DNA of 50,297 bases from Pseudomonadota bacterium (GTDB taxonomy: Bacteria > Myxococcota_A > UBA796 > SXON01): assembly GCA_030685065.1 (NCBI GenBank), contig JAUXQH010000051.1:1-50297 (forward strand), read 5' to 3'. The notes beneath the pieces are model-generated. The model saw only the letters and a program-made list of their open reading frames with translations, ran no database searches and was not told the DNA's origin. A program made the position numbers and the translations under genes. Below, one piece after another: positions 8,384 to 15,772 of the stretch; the first letter of the stretch is position 1; each line of letters starts with the position of its first letter.

Positions 8384-8908
8384 CTACTTCCCGCTCAGGG
8401 CGGTCGAGAGCGTGGTGCGCACGGAGGCGTCGGCCTCGACGCCGAGCTGGGCCTGCAGCGCGGCGCGGGCGCTCGGGGTGCCGACCTTGCCGAGCGCGCG
8501 AGCGGCCGCGACGCGGAGCTGGGTGTCGGGCGCCGAGAGAGCGCCGGTGAGCTCGGACAGCGCGCCGTCTCCCCAGCCCGCGCCGAGCGCGTACACGGCC
8601 TTGCGGCGGAGCAGGGCGTCCGACGCGTCGGTCGCGACGAGACCGGCCAGGAAGGCCCGGTTCGCGTCGGTCGGGAAGAAGCCGAGCGCGTAGACGGCGC
8701 CCGCGCGCCGGGTGTGCGAGAGCGTCGTGTCCTGCGCCAGCGAGTAGAGCTCCGCGCCCGCGCCCGCGCCGAGAGCGCGCCAGTCGGCGGCGCTCGGGGG
8801 CTCCTCGTACGCGGAGAGAAGATCGATCATCTTCGTGCGCAGCGCCTCGTCCGCGCGCGCGGATGGGGCCAGTGCGACGGCGAGCAACATCACGACGAAG
8901 GTACGCAT
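8384..8908 (-). CDS. Exported HEAT-repeat protein
   Basis: The 174-residue protein has a signal peptide (MRTFVVMLLAVALAPSARA). It continues with helical repeats of the HEAT/PBS-lyase type, for example LRRKAVYALGAGWGDGAL and LRVAAARALGKVGTPSA. Such repeats form small scaffolds for protein binding. It is the first gene of a three-gene operon with the metzincin lipoprotein and the pentapeptide pore protein. A GGAG stands 6 nt before the ATG. A role as a periplasmic partner of those proteins is inferred from context only. Confidence 0.85.
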   Translation of the reverse strand: MRTFVVMLLAVALAPSARADEALRTKMIDLLSAYEEPPSAADWRALGAGAGAELYSLAQDTTLSHTRRAGAVYALGFFPTDANRAFLAGLVATDASDALLRRKAVYALGAGWGDGALSELTGALSAPDTQLRVAAARALGKVGTPSARAALQAQLGVEADASVRTTLSTALSGK

Positions 8909-8984
8909 CCGAGCTCCAGCGAGGTGGGCGGCCTATCGACGCGACGCGCCGGTGGCAATCCCCTGGCCCACATGGCCCCGCCGA

Positions 8985-9410
8985 TCACTCGGCCGTTCGG
9001 ACCGGCGTGAACGTGATGGGGAGGGTGACGGTGCCGTCGTCCCCGTCCACCTCGAGCGCCGTCGCCACGGGGGCGTTGAGCTCGCCGGACACGTAGGCGC
9101 ACACGCCCACGGAGAAGGTGTACGCCGAACCCGCGTCGAGCTCGCCGAGATCGACCGGAAAGTCCTGGCTCCCGAAGCCGGCGAGGCAGAGGCGGTCGGT
9201 GTCGTACTCGGGGAGCGCGATGCCGACGGAACTGGCTCCCTCGTTCGTCAGGGTGACGGTTTCGACGGCGTAGCCTTCCTCCGGAAGCTCGCCCGCGAAG
9301 TCGACCTCGCCGAAGTCGAGGGCCTCGGGCGAGAACACGAGGCCGACGGCGGGCGTGCATCCGATCGAGAGGGAGGCGAGGAGGAGGCCGGCGGCGGCGA
9401 ACGGGCGCAT
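8985..9410 (-). CDS. Small lipoprotein with an ASH/Ig-like domain
   Basis: The 141-residue protein starts MRPFAAAGLLLASLSIGC (lipid Cys18). The rest resembles an ASH/HYDIN or choice-of-anchor-D Ig-like domain: FSPEALDFGEVDF, then VETVTLTNEGASSVGI, closing with LPITFTPV. These single beta-sandwich domains usually mediate protein contacts at the cell surface. The start is placed at the ATG beginning the signal peptide. The MBL-fold gene ends 13 bp upstream on the same strand, so the two are probably co-transcribed. Confidence 0.85.
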   Translation of the reverse strand: MRPFAAAGLLLASLSIGCTPAVGLVFSPEALDFGEVDFAGELPEEGYAVETVTLTNEGASSVGIALPEYDTDRLCLAGFGSQDFPVDLGELDAGSAYTFSVGVCAYVSGELNAPVATALEVDGDDGTVTLPITFTPVRTAE

Positions 9411-9423
9411 CGGGGGCTCCGGA

Positions 9424-10227
9424 TCAGGTGTAGCGGGCGAGCTCGACGGGATCGTGCGCGCAGAACACGCGGGCCTCGCCGGAACGGGCGAGGGCGTGGA
9501 GGCGCGCCTGGTTGGTGACACGAGCGCCATTGTCCATCGCGATGAGGCGCTCGAAGGAGCGGAGCAGCAGCGGGGCGGCCCCACCCTCGACCGTCGCGCG
9601 GTGAAAGTAGGCGTCCCCCGCGTGGAGTTGCCAGCCGTCCGCCGTCTGGACCGCCACGCCCGCGTGGCCGTGCGTGTGGCCGAACAGCGGCACGAGCAGG
9701 AGCTCCGGGGGCAGCCCGCGCAGGGTATCCACGGCCTCGAAGCCGAACCACCGCGTGCCCCGCGGCTGGTACATCTCGAATCGGGGCGAGTGCGCCCACT
9801 GGATCGGCCGATAACGACGCTTCTCCAGGAAGGTCGACGGGCGCATCGCGGCCCCGTGCTCCTCGAGCGTCACGTGCACCGTGGCCCGGGGGAAGTCCGC
9901 CAGGCCGCCGGCGTGGTCCAGATCGAGGTGCGTCAGCACGATGTGACGCACGTCCGACGCGGCGAAGCCGAGCCGCTCGACCTGCCGCAGCGCCGTCTGC
10001 TCGAGATCGAGGCGCGGGCGCGTCATCCACATGAAGTCTCGGCCGAGGCGGGTGTTCGGATCCCGCACGTCGGCGGTGCCGAGGCCCGTGTCGACGAGCA
10101 CGAGCCCGGCCTCGGTCTCGACGAGCAGGACGTGGCACACCATGCCCGCGTGGCCCGGACCGACCACGAGCCGGGGCGCGAGCGTGCAGAGCGTGGCGCA
10201 GTCGAGGTGATGGACGCGCAACGGCAC
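9424..10227 (-). CDS. MBL-fold metallo-hydrolase (lactonase-like)
   Basis: The 267-residue cytosolic protein has the metallo-beta-lactamase fold signatures: LVDTGLG (45-51), THLDLDHAGG (99-108), GHTHGHAG (183-190) and HAGDAYF (202-208). The second His of the canonical HxHxDH is Asp here (HLDLDH), a variant also seen in some lactonase-like members. Family substrates include acyl-homoserine lactones, glyoxalase thioesters and others, so the substrate is open. The start is unclear. GTG at 10227 is chosen because TACGGT lies exactly 6 nt upstream, as in other genes here; TTG at 10221 is an alternative. The 52-bp repeat array lies upstream. Confidence 0.85.
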   Translation of the reverse strand: MPLRVHHLDCATLCTLAPRLVVGPGHAGMVCHVLLVETEAGLVLVDTGLGTADVRDPNTRLGRDFMWMTRPRLDLEQTALRQVERLGFAASDVRHIVLTHLDLDHAGGLADFPRATVHVTLEEHGAAMRPSTFLEKRRYRPIQWAHSPRFEMYQPRGTRWFGFEAVDTLRGLPPELLLVPLFGHTHGHAGVAVQTADGWQLHAGDAYFHRATVEGGAAPLLLRSFERLIAMDNGARVTNQARLHALARSGEARVFCAHDPVELARYT

Positions 10228-10233
10228 GGCGGC

Positions 10234-10239
10234 ACCGTA
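10234..10239 (-). promoter_or_regulatory. -10-like TACGGT before the MBL-fold gene
   Basis: Read on the minus strand, TACGGT is followed by 6 nt (GCCGCC) and the GTG start, with no Shine-Dalgarno. It has the same spacing as at the four other leaderless-looking starts in this window. Confidence 0.4.
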
Positions 10240-10479
10240 AGAAGCGGACGGGGAGCCGTCAAAGGGGCGGTGATCGCGCCGGTTCTCCGGGGCGCCCCTC
10301 CGCCCGGTGCGGGCGGAGTCGGTGCCCTCCAGGCGCGCGGCGAGGCCGCTTGGTCCGCGGGCGCGGCGCCGCTCCGCGGCCCCGCGCGAGCGGGACCGCC
10401 CACTGACGCGGGCGCCTTCCGGGCGCCTGGCGCGGGCGATGGCGCTGGGCCTGGCGCGGGAAGTTTCTCCGCCGACCTC
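10240..10479. other. Intergenic GC-rich DNA without a recognised feature
   Basis: Open frames here are by-products of high GC and have no ribosome site or family resemblance. The only structure lies further right, in the repeat array. Confidence 0.5.
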
Positions 10480-10740
10480 GGTCCTCCCGGAGGGACCGGG
10501 GGGCAAGCGATGGTGGCGTATCCCCTCACGTTGGTCCTAGCGGAAGGACCGGAGTCGGCCGATGTGGGCGTATCCCCTGACCCTGGTCCTACCGGGAGGA
10601 CCGGAGTCGACCGATGTTGGTGTATCCCCTGACCTTGGTCCTATCGGAAGGACCGGAGTCGGCCGATGTGGGCGTATCTCCCGATCCTGGTCCTCGAGGA
10701 GGGACCGGAGTCAGGCGACGTTGGCGCGTCCGCTCATCTG
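10480..10740. repeat. Five tandem 52-bp repeats, each with a hairpin
   Basis: Units begin at 10480, 10533, 10585, 10637 and 10689 (first spacing 53 bp, then 52 bp). Each starts with an inverted repeat GGTCCT-N6-AGGACC (10533, 10585, 10637) or a close variant GGTCC-N8-GGACC (10480, 10689). A conserved GGAGTCGGCCGATGT and GGCGTATCCCCTGACC follow. The three middle units are the most alike, and the outer two diverge. A 52-bp period is not a multiple of three, so the array is not coding. It ends 18 bp from the stop codon of the HUH transposase gene. The layout recalls REP/BIME clusters beside RAYT genes. Confidence 0.9.
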
Positions 10741-10758
10741 GTCCGCGGGGGCCCCCAA

Positions 10759-11562
10759 TCACGCGCGGAGCTCTCCCGCCCGAGAGAGTGCCGCCGCGGT
10801 GGCCGCATCTTCGAGCGCCAGGCGCATCCGAGTCGCGCTCACGAGCGGGAGCGGCGGCGGGCGTTCCGCGATGCGCCGGAGCGCGCGAGGGGTGATCGCG
10901 AGCACGTGGGCGAGCTCGTCGAGGTCGACCTCGTTCGCTCGCGCGACGTGCACCGCGGCGGTTCGCGCGTCTACGTCCAGCGGCGCGTTCCCGTCGAACA
11001 CGGGCCCGCGACCTGCGGCCGCGCCGGCAGCCGCGGCGACGCGGAATGCGCCCGCCCTTCGCACCGCGTCGGCGGACGGGAGGGCGAGCGCCGCCTCCGG
11101 CAGCCCGACGTGCGCGTACGCTGCGCGCAGCCGATAGCGAGGGAGCATCGCCGACAATCGAAGCGCGAGGCCCGGAACGACCCGAGCCCCGACGAGCTCG
11201 GCAAAACACGAGCCCGTGGTGAGCGCAGGATGCTCGGCGAGGCCATGGTGGGCGGGTTGGGTGAGGAAGTATCGAACGAGCGTCTCGAGGTGGGCCCGAT
11301 CGCGGATCGGCGATCGGTGCGCCGCGTTCAGATTGACCCCGACGACGGCGCGTAGCGCGAGCAGCAGGGATCGGGACAAGGCGCCGATCCGTGTTTCTTC
11401 GCAATAGATCGCCAGGTGGAGATGATCGTCGACGAGCGCGAACAACACCACCACGCCGGCGGCGACGCGCCCGATCGCGTGCAGGAGGCGCCGACGTGAC
11501 GCTTCATCCGGAGCGAGCGGCAGGCGACCGACCGACGTGAACGTGAGCTGAACGAGCATCAT
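10759..11562 (-). CDS. IS200/RAYT-like HUH (Y1) transposase domain protein
   Basis: This 267-residue protein resembles REP-associated tyrosine transposases. It has a beta-strand start LTFTSVGRL and a His-hydrophobic-His motif in LVDDHLHLAIY (His47, His49). Then comes the segment RYFLTQPAHHGLAEHP (97-112), equivalent to the family's Y..LNPV.HGL..P, with Tyr98 as the likely nucleophile and FAELVG after it. The C-terminal part carries a helical, possibly DNA-binding region. Two adjacent ATGs at 11562 and 11559 are possible starts; an upstream extension to 11640 looks non-conserved. No terminal inverted repeats or target duplication are visible, which suggests a domesticated gene. It borders the 52-bp hairpin repeats. 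Confidence 0.8.
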   Translation of the reverse strand: MMLVQLTFTSVGRLPLAPDEASRRRLLHAIGRVAAGVVVLFALVDDHLHLAIYCEETRIGALSRSLLLALRAVVGVNLNAAHRSPIRDRAHLETLVRYFLTQPAHHGLAEHPALTTGSCFAELVGARVVPGLALRLSAMLPRYRLRAAYAHVGLPEAALALPSADAVRRAGAFRVAAAAGAAAGRGPVFDGNAPLDVDARTAAVHVARANEVDLDELAHVLAITPRALRRIAERPPPLPLVSATRMRLALEDAATAAALSRAGELRA

Positions 11563-11665
11563 GGCGCGCGAACGCTGCGCACCGATTGGCGTATGCCAAG
11601 GGAACACGACGAACTTGGTCGCCGCGGCAGGGGCGCGCAAGGCGGCCGGGCGCCCGGGCCCGGCC

Positions 11666-11705
11666 GGTTCCGGGCGCGCGCCGGCCTCCGGCGCGCGCCC
11701 GAACC
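11666..11705 (-). terminator. Large GC hairpin after the POT transporter gene
   Basis: GGTTC(C)GGGCGCGCGCCGG pairs with CCGGCGCGCGCCCGAACC around a 3-nt loop, an 18-bp stem with one bulge. It lies between the POT gene stop (11788) and the HUH transposase start (11562). There is no T-tract, so it may stop or pause transcription with help from other factors. Confidence 0.5.
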
Positions 11706-11787
11706 GAGCGCAGCGAAGCCTGGAGCCGACCCGACGGCGGCGTCCGCGACGCCGGGCCGCCCGCGGCGTCCGACGCTACGCGATCCC

Positions 11788-13458
11788 CTACGCCGCCTTT
11801 CGCGCCTCGACCGCCCGCCCGCGCACCCAGCGATCGTAGCCGATCATGCCGATCGTGCTGACGACGCCGATCGCCACGAACGTCCACCACACCTCGCCCG
11901 GCTGGTAGGTGGCGTACAGGAGCGCGCGCAGCGACGTGGCCGTGGCCACCTCGCCGTTCGGGAGCGTCGGCATCGCGGCCAGCGCGAAGTCGAGCACCTC
12001 GCCGCGCGGGAGGTGCTCGGCGAGGCGGCTCACCAGCGCCGGCCCGTTCAACCCGGCGAACGTCGCGAGCGCCTGCTCGGCCGTCGGCGCGTCGATCGAG
12101 CGCGCGAGCTCGGTCAGGGCCGCGTCCGACACGCCTCCGCTCCGCGCCCGCGCGAGCCACGCCGCCGCCGCATCGGCCGCGCCGGGCTCCGAGGCCACCG
12201 GCCCGGCGAGCAGCTTCCGGCACAGGTTGATCTTGTCCGCCCGCTCCTCGTACGACGCCCCCGCCACGAGGCTGCCGAGCACCCAACCGATGCCGTCGGG
12301 CATGTTTGCATACCCGAGGTAGAGCGCGCGCTTCCCCGGAGGTGCGAGCGACGCGAGGTACTCCATCTTCTTCGGTGACGCCAACATCTCGCCGACGGTG
12401 AACGCCGCCACGCCCGCGAGCACCACGTACACGTTCGCCGTGTAGACGAAAGCGATCAGGGAGAGGCTCGCGATGCCCATCCCGAGGATCGTGCTGGTCA
12501 GCGTGCTCACGCGGGACGAGAGCCAGGCGAACAGGAACATCGTGCCCATGATGAGGAAGGCGTTGATGTTGATCAGGCGCTCCTGCGGGATGTTGACGCC
12601 CTGCGCGCCTTCCGCGATCCAGGCCTCGTTCCCCACGAGCTGCCCGAGCGACGCGAGCAGGCCGGAGCTGTCGGTCCAGTCGTCGACGTAGTTGGGGAGC
12701 ATGTCGAACAGCTGGTGGAAGCCGAACCAGAAGCCGGCGCTGATGAAGATGAAGCCGAGGAGCACCGGGCTGGTGAACAGCTCGACGATGCTCTCCCGCA
12801 CCAGGACCAGCGGCCCGCGGGTGTCGACTTCGGCGCCGCGCTCGTCCGTCGGGTCGGTGTAGAACGACAGCGGGAGGAGGTTCGAGAGCACCAGGAGCGA
12901 GCACGTCGCGAACACGCCGTGCCAGCCCCACCCCATGGTGTCCCGCGCGAAGGCGGGGATGAACGCCGCGACCGCCGCGCCCACGTTGACCGACTGGTAG
13001 AACAGGCCCCAGCCCATCGACGCGCTGCCCTTGGAGCGGGCGATCGAGTGCGCCAGCGTGCCCTGGATGCCGGGCTTGAAGATGCCCGTGCCCGTCGCGA
13101 GGAGCTGGGTGCCGAGGAGCATGCTCCAGAAGCCAGTCGCCATCGCCATCACGGCGTACCCGACGGCCTTGAACACCACGGACACCGCGATCGTGCGCTT
13201 GTAGCCGAAGCGATCGGCGAAGCCGCCCGCGAAGGTCGGGAGCCAGCTCTGCGTGGCCGCCCAGCACGCGAGCATCGTGCCCTTCTCCGTGTGGGTGAGG
13301 CCGGCGCCACCTTCGCTCGGTGCAAGCACCACGAACACCGGGACGACGAGGCGCACGCCGTAGTAGGCCATGCGCTCCATCAGCTCCATGAAGATGCAGA
13401 GCCAGAACACGTAGTCGAAGGCGCGTAGCTGGGCGCCGAGGCTGCTCGGGGAGGACAT
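11788..13458 (-). CDS. POT/PTR2-type MFS transporter
   Basis: The 556-residue protein is a polytopic membrane protein. Near the N terminus it has ELMERMAYYGVR (25-36), which matches the ExxERxxYYG signature of proton-coupled oligopeptide transporters. FADRFGYKRT after TM2 is the MFS loop motif, and KPGIQGTLAHSI fits the second POT signature. Between late helices there is a long Ala-rich cytoplasmic-type insert (about 430-520) followed by one further helix and a basic end. Likely role: proton-driven uptake of small peptides or a related solute. The ATG is preceded at exactly 6 nt by TAGCCT. Confidence 0.9.
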   Translation of the reverse strand: MSSPSSLGAQLRAFDYVFWLCIFMELMERMAYYGVRLVVPVFVVLAPSEGGAGLTHTEKGTMLACWAATQSWLPTFAGGFADRFGYKRTIAVSVVFKAVGYAVMAMATGFWSMLLGTQLLATGTGIFKPGIQGTLAHSIARSKGSASMGWGLFYQSVNVGAAVAAFIPAFARDTMGWGWHGVFATCSLLVLSNLLPLSFYTDPTDERGAEVDTRGPLVLVRESIVELFTSPVLLGFIFISAGFWFGFHQLFDMLPNYVDDWTDSSGLLASLGQLVGNEAWIAEGAQGVNIPQERLININAFLIMGTMFLFAWLSSRVSTLTSTILGMGIASLSLIAFVYTANVYVVLAGVAAFTVGEMLASPKKMEYLASLAPPGKRALYLGYANMPDGIGWVLGSLVAGASYEERADKINLCRKLLAGPVASEPGAADAAAAWLARARSGGVSDAALTELARSIDAPTAEQALATFAGLNGPALVSRLAEHLPRGEVLDFALAAMPTLPNGEVATATSLRALLYATYQPGEVWWTFVAIGVVSTIGMIGYDRWVRGRAVEARKAA

Positions 13459-13464
13459 TCCGGG

Positions 13465-13470
13465 AGGCTA
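13465..13470 (-). promoter_or_regulatory. -10-like TAGCCT before the POT gene
   Basis: On the minus strand TAGCCT, then CCCGGA, then ATG at 13458. The 6-nt spacing suggests a leaderless transcript. Confidence 0.4.
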
Positions 13471-13493
13471 CCCCAACGAGCGGGCGAGCGCGA

Positions 13494-14321
13494 TCAACCG
13501 CTCGCCTCGAAGCACGCCCGGTAGAACACCTCCGGCCGCGCGCGGAGGCAATCCTCGACGCTCGCGCGGCGCTCGGTGCGGCGGTGCTGCCAGAGCTCCA
13601 GGCCGAGCCGGCGCGACACGGCGGCCAACGTCGGCACGCGCGGGAGGCGTACACACGTCGACCACGCCCACCCCGACGCGATGAGGTAGGGGCGCCCCAC
13701 GTAGACGCCGGCGGGCGCCGGATTCTGGTCGAGGCCCGTCGGGACGAACCGCTCGGGGTACGGCAGGAGCGGCACGCCGTCCCGGAAGAGGCCCGGCGGC
13801 GAGGCATCGACCACGCGGGCCGCGCGCACGAGGGCGCGGTCGTCCTCCTCCTCGCACCACCAGTCGATGGGGCGCCGGCTGTCGGCCGTCATCGGCACGA
13901 ACGCCAACGCACCCACGACGGGGACGGTGGCCGGGCGGTCGTCTCCCGTGATGCGCTCGGTGAGGACGGCGTAGTCGGGGACCAGGTCCTCCACGATGTC
14001 GGAGAAGACCTCGTCCGGCACGAGCACCTCCGCGATCCGCGGCGGACGCACGTCGTGGTGGGGCGGGTGGTCGATCTTCAGGATCGCGGCGAGCCGGATC
14101 AGCTCGGGGTCGGCCCACGGCGCGTCCCCTTGGAGGACGGCGAGCGCGCGGCCGTGAAAAGCGACCTCGGCGGCGAGGTACGCCGGGGCGTCGAGCTCCG
14201 CTCCCCCGTAGCGCTGGTAGTTCAGGTAGCTGCCGGGCTCGAAGAGCGCCTCGTCGCCGCTCGCCGGATCTCCGTCGGCGAGCACGTCCAGGAGCACCTC
14301 TCGTTCGGGGGGTCGTCGCAT
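13494..14321 (-). CDS. Unknown protein coupled to the WYL regulator
   Basis: The 275-residue protein has no signal peptide or membrane helix and I do not recognise its family. Visible features are an acidic N-terminal half, a WWCEEEDD stretch and an aromatic YVGRPYLIASGWAWSTC segment. It ends in a basic, Arg-rich helix. The ATG at 14319-14321 shares its A with the TGA of the upstream WYL gene (TGATG), so expression is coupled to that regulator. A partner or effector role for the WYL protein is inference. Longer open sequence upstream overlaps the WYL gene and is not used. Confidence 0.75.
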   Translation of the reverse strand: MRRPPEREVLLDVLADGDPASGDEALFEPGSYLNYQRYGGAELDAPAYLAAEVAFHGRALAVLQGDAPWADPELIRLAAILKIDHPPHHDVRPPRIAEVLVPDEVFSDIVEDLVPDYAVLTERITGDDRPATVPVVGALAFVPMTADSRRPIDWWCEEEDDRALVRAARVVDASPPGLFRDGVPLLPYPERFVPTGLDQNPAPAGVYVGRPYLIASGWAWSTCVRLPRVPTLAAVSRRLGLELWQHRRTERRASVEDCLRARPEVFYRACFEASG

Positions 14322-15331
14322 CAGTACTCCTGTTCGTCGGACATCATGGGCTCCATATACAGCGCGGCGGCCGCGTGGTGGGCCTCCCGCACCTGGTCCA
14401 CCAGCGAAGCCGGGGACTCGACGCGAACCTGCGCGCCGAAGCCGAGGAGCCACTCGCGCAGCTCCGGACCCACGTTCACCCGCATGCGGAGGCGCACGCC
14501 GCCATCCGTCATCGGCTCGAGGTGCTGGGTCGGGTGCCATTGCCGCTCCCGAAGGAACAGCGCCACGGCCGCGGTGAAGCGCGCCACGACGAGCTCGGGC
14601 GGCCCGCTGGTGATGCCGAAGCTGTCGGACACCAGGGCGTGGGGGTCGTAAGCGACGGGGTAGTCGAACTTCTCCCGCCGGAGCCGCGCGAAGCGCTCGA
14701 AGCGCTCGACCGCGAAGCTCTTGACCTTGTCCTCCTGCGTGTCGCGCGCGAACAGGTAGAGCCCCTGCCGGTAGGTCGCGAGCGTGAGCGGCTCGAGGCG
14801 GTAGACCTTGCCGAATCCGCCGCGAACGGGACGGTATTCGGCGTCGGCCGGGTTCGAGTAGAGGAGCGCGCTGACGATCTCGTCGAGCTTGTCCGGATCC
14901 GACCGGTAGTCCTTCGCGTGCTCGGGGACGGCCATGAACTTCCGGTCGAGATCGCGCGTGAGGTCGGACGTCGAGCGCGCGATCGCGGGCTGGAGCCGCT
15001 CGATCGCGCCCTCGAGGTCGGCCGCGAAGGACGTGCCGTCGAGAAACGTGAACAACGTGCGCCCGAAGTGCAGCGAGAGCACCTCCGCGAGCGTGAGCTG
15101 CACCCCGGAGCGGGCGTACGACGGATCCAGCGAGAGGACGCGATCCGTCCCGACGCCGTCGTCCCGCAGCGGGAGCCCGAGGTCCTTCAGGTCGGCGACG
15201 TACCGGCGGAGCGTGCGGGCATCGAGCGCGAACCGCTCCATCAGCTCATGCGCGGATACTCCGCCGCGACGCTGGATGATCTCGAAGATCCGTACGAATT
15301 TCTGGGACTTGTTGAGGCTGTCGTCCGTCAT
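14321..15331 (-). CDS. WYL-domain transcriptional regulator
   Basis: The 336-residue protein has an N-terminal winged-helix domain of the DeoR type (residues about 7-55: KFVRIFEIIQRRGGVSAHEL then ALDARTLRRYVADL). A WYL domain follows, with TYRQGLYLFARD and VERFERFARLRREKFDYP. A C-terminal WCX-like part holds the VRLRMRVNVGPELREWLLGFG region. WYL proteins bind nucleic acid or nucleotide-type ligands and control stress or defence genes. It is coupled to the unknown gene downstream and divergent from a small membrane protein. A perfect palindrome in the shared upstream region is a candidate operator for this protein. Confidence 0.9.
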   Translation of the reverse strand: MTDDSLNKSQKFVRIFEIIQRRGGVSAHELMERFALDARTLRRYVADLKDLGLPLRDDGVGTDRVLSLDPSYARSGVQLTLAEVLSLHFGRTLFTFLDGTSFAADLEGAIERLQPAIARSTSDLTRDLDRKFMAVPEHAKDYRSDPDKLDEIVSALLYSNPADAEYRPVRGGFGKVYRLEPLTLATYRQGLYLFARDTQEDKVKSFAVERFERFARLRREKFDYPVAYDPHALVSDSFGITSGPPELVVARFTAAVALFLRERQWHPTQHLEPMTDGGVRLRMRVNVGPELREWLLGFGAQVRVESPASLVDQVREAHHAAAALYMEPMMSDEQEY

Positions 15332-15437
15332 CGGCGGGCTCTCTCTCTGGCGATCGCTCGGAGGCGCACTCCGGCATCACGCGGGGAATCTCGGGGGGGC
15401 GGACAAATTCTGGCACAGGCGCGAGACAAGATGTGGG

Positions 15438-15457
15438 TGTCCGGTAGACACCGGACA
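15438..15457. promoter_or_regulatory. Operator-like palindrome TGTCCGG-N6-CCGGACA
   Basis: The perfect 7-bp arms are separated by TAGACA. The site lies between the divergent WYL regulator (start 15331) and the small membrane protein gene (start 15517), 106 bp and 59 bp away. Autoregulation by the WYL protein is the simplest reading but is inferred. Confidence 0.55.
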
Positions 15458-15516
15458 GGTGTTCAGCTAACCTCATGTTCAGGTCGATTCACCTTCCCCC
15501 GATACAGGAGCCCCCC

Positions 15517-15753
15517 ATGAACGCCACGCTCTTCTTCGATTCGCTGCTCACCGCGCTGCTCAGTGTCGCCCTGATCGGGGGGGGCGGTCTCACGCTCTGG
15601 CTGCTCCCGTGGTCGGACGCGGATCGGGCGGGAACGGTGCGCGGCCTCTCCTCGGTCGGGCGGTTCGCGATGAAGCTCGGCGGCGGGGAGGTCGTGGGTC
15701 GCGCGCGCGCCCCCTTTCTCCTGGGGCGCGCGCGCGCCGCAGCCGCGCGGTGA
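15517..15753 (+). CDS. Small single-helix membrane protein
   Basis: The 78-residue protein has a clear ribosome site AGGAG 6 nt before the ATG. One transmembrane helix spans residues about 8-28 (LLTALLSVALIGGGGLTLWLL), followed by a short soluble tail, DADRAGTVRGLSSVGRFAMK. The last 18 codons (GRARAPFLLGRARAAAAR) run across a perfect 14-bp inverted repeat, so the C terminus is an unusual place for coding DNA. No family is recognised. It is divergent from the WYL regulator and may be its target. A longer start at 15475 lacks a ribosome site. Confidence 0.65.
   Translation: MNATLFFDSLLTALLSVALIGGGGLTLWLLPWSDADRAGTVRGLSSVGRFAMKLGGGEVVGRARAPFLLGRARAAAAR
15700..15736. repeat. Perfect 14-bp inverted repeat (hairpin) in the end of the small membrane protein gene
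   Basis: The arms are CGCGCGCGCGCCCC (15700-15713) and its exact complement (15723-15736), with a 9-nt CTTTCTCCT loop. It could terminate transcription from either side, since the convergent exported-protein gene ends at 15773. Confidence 0.7.
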
Positions 15754-15772
15754 CCCGCGCGGCGCCGCGCGT

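Noticed and set aside
10480..10740. CRISPR array
   Set aside because: Units are joined directly with no unique spacers, the repeats vary, and no cas gene is near.
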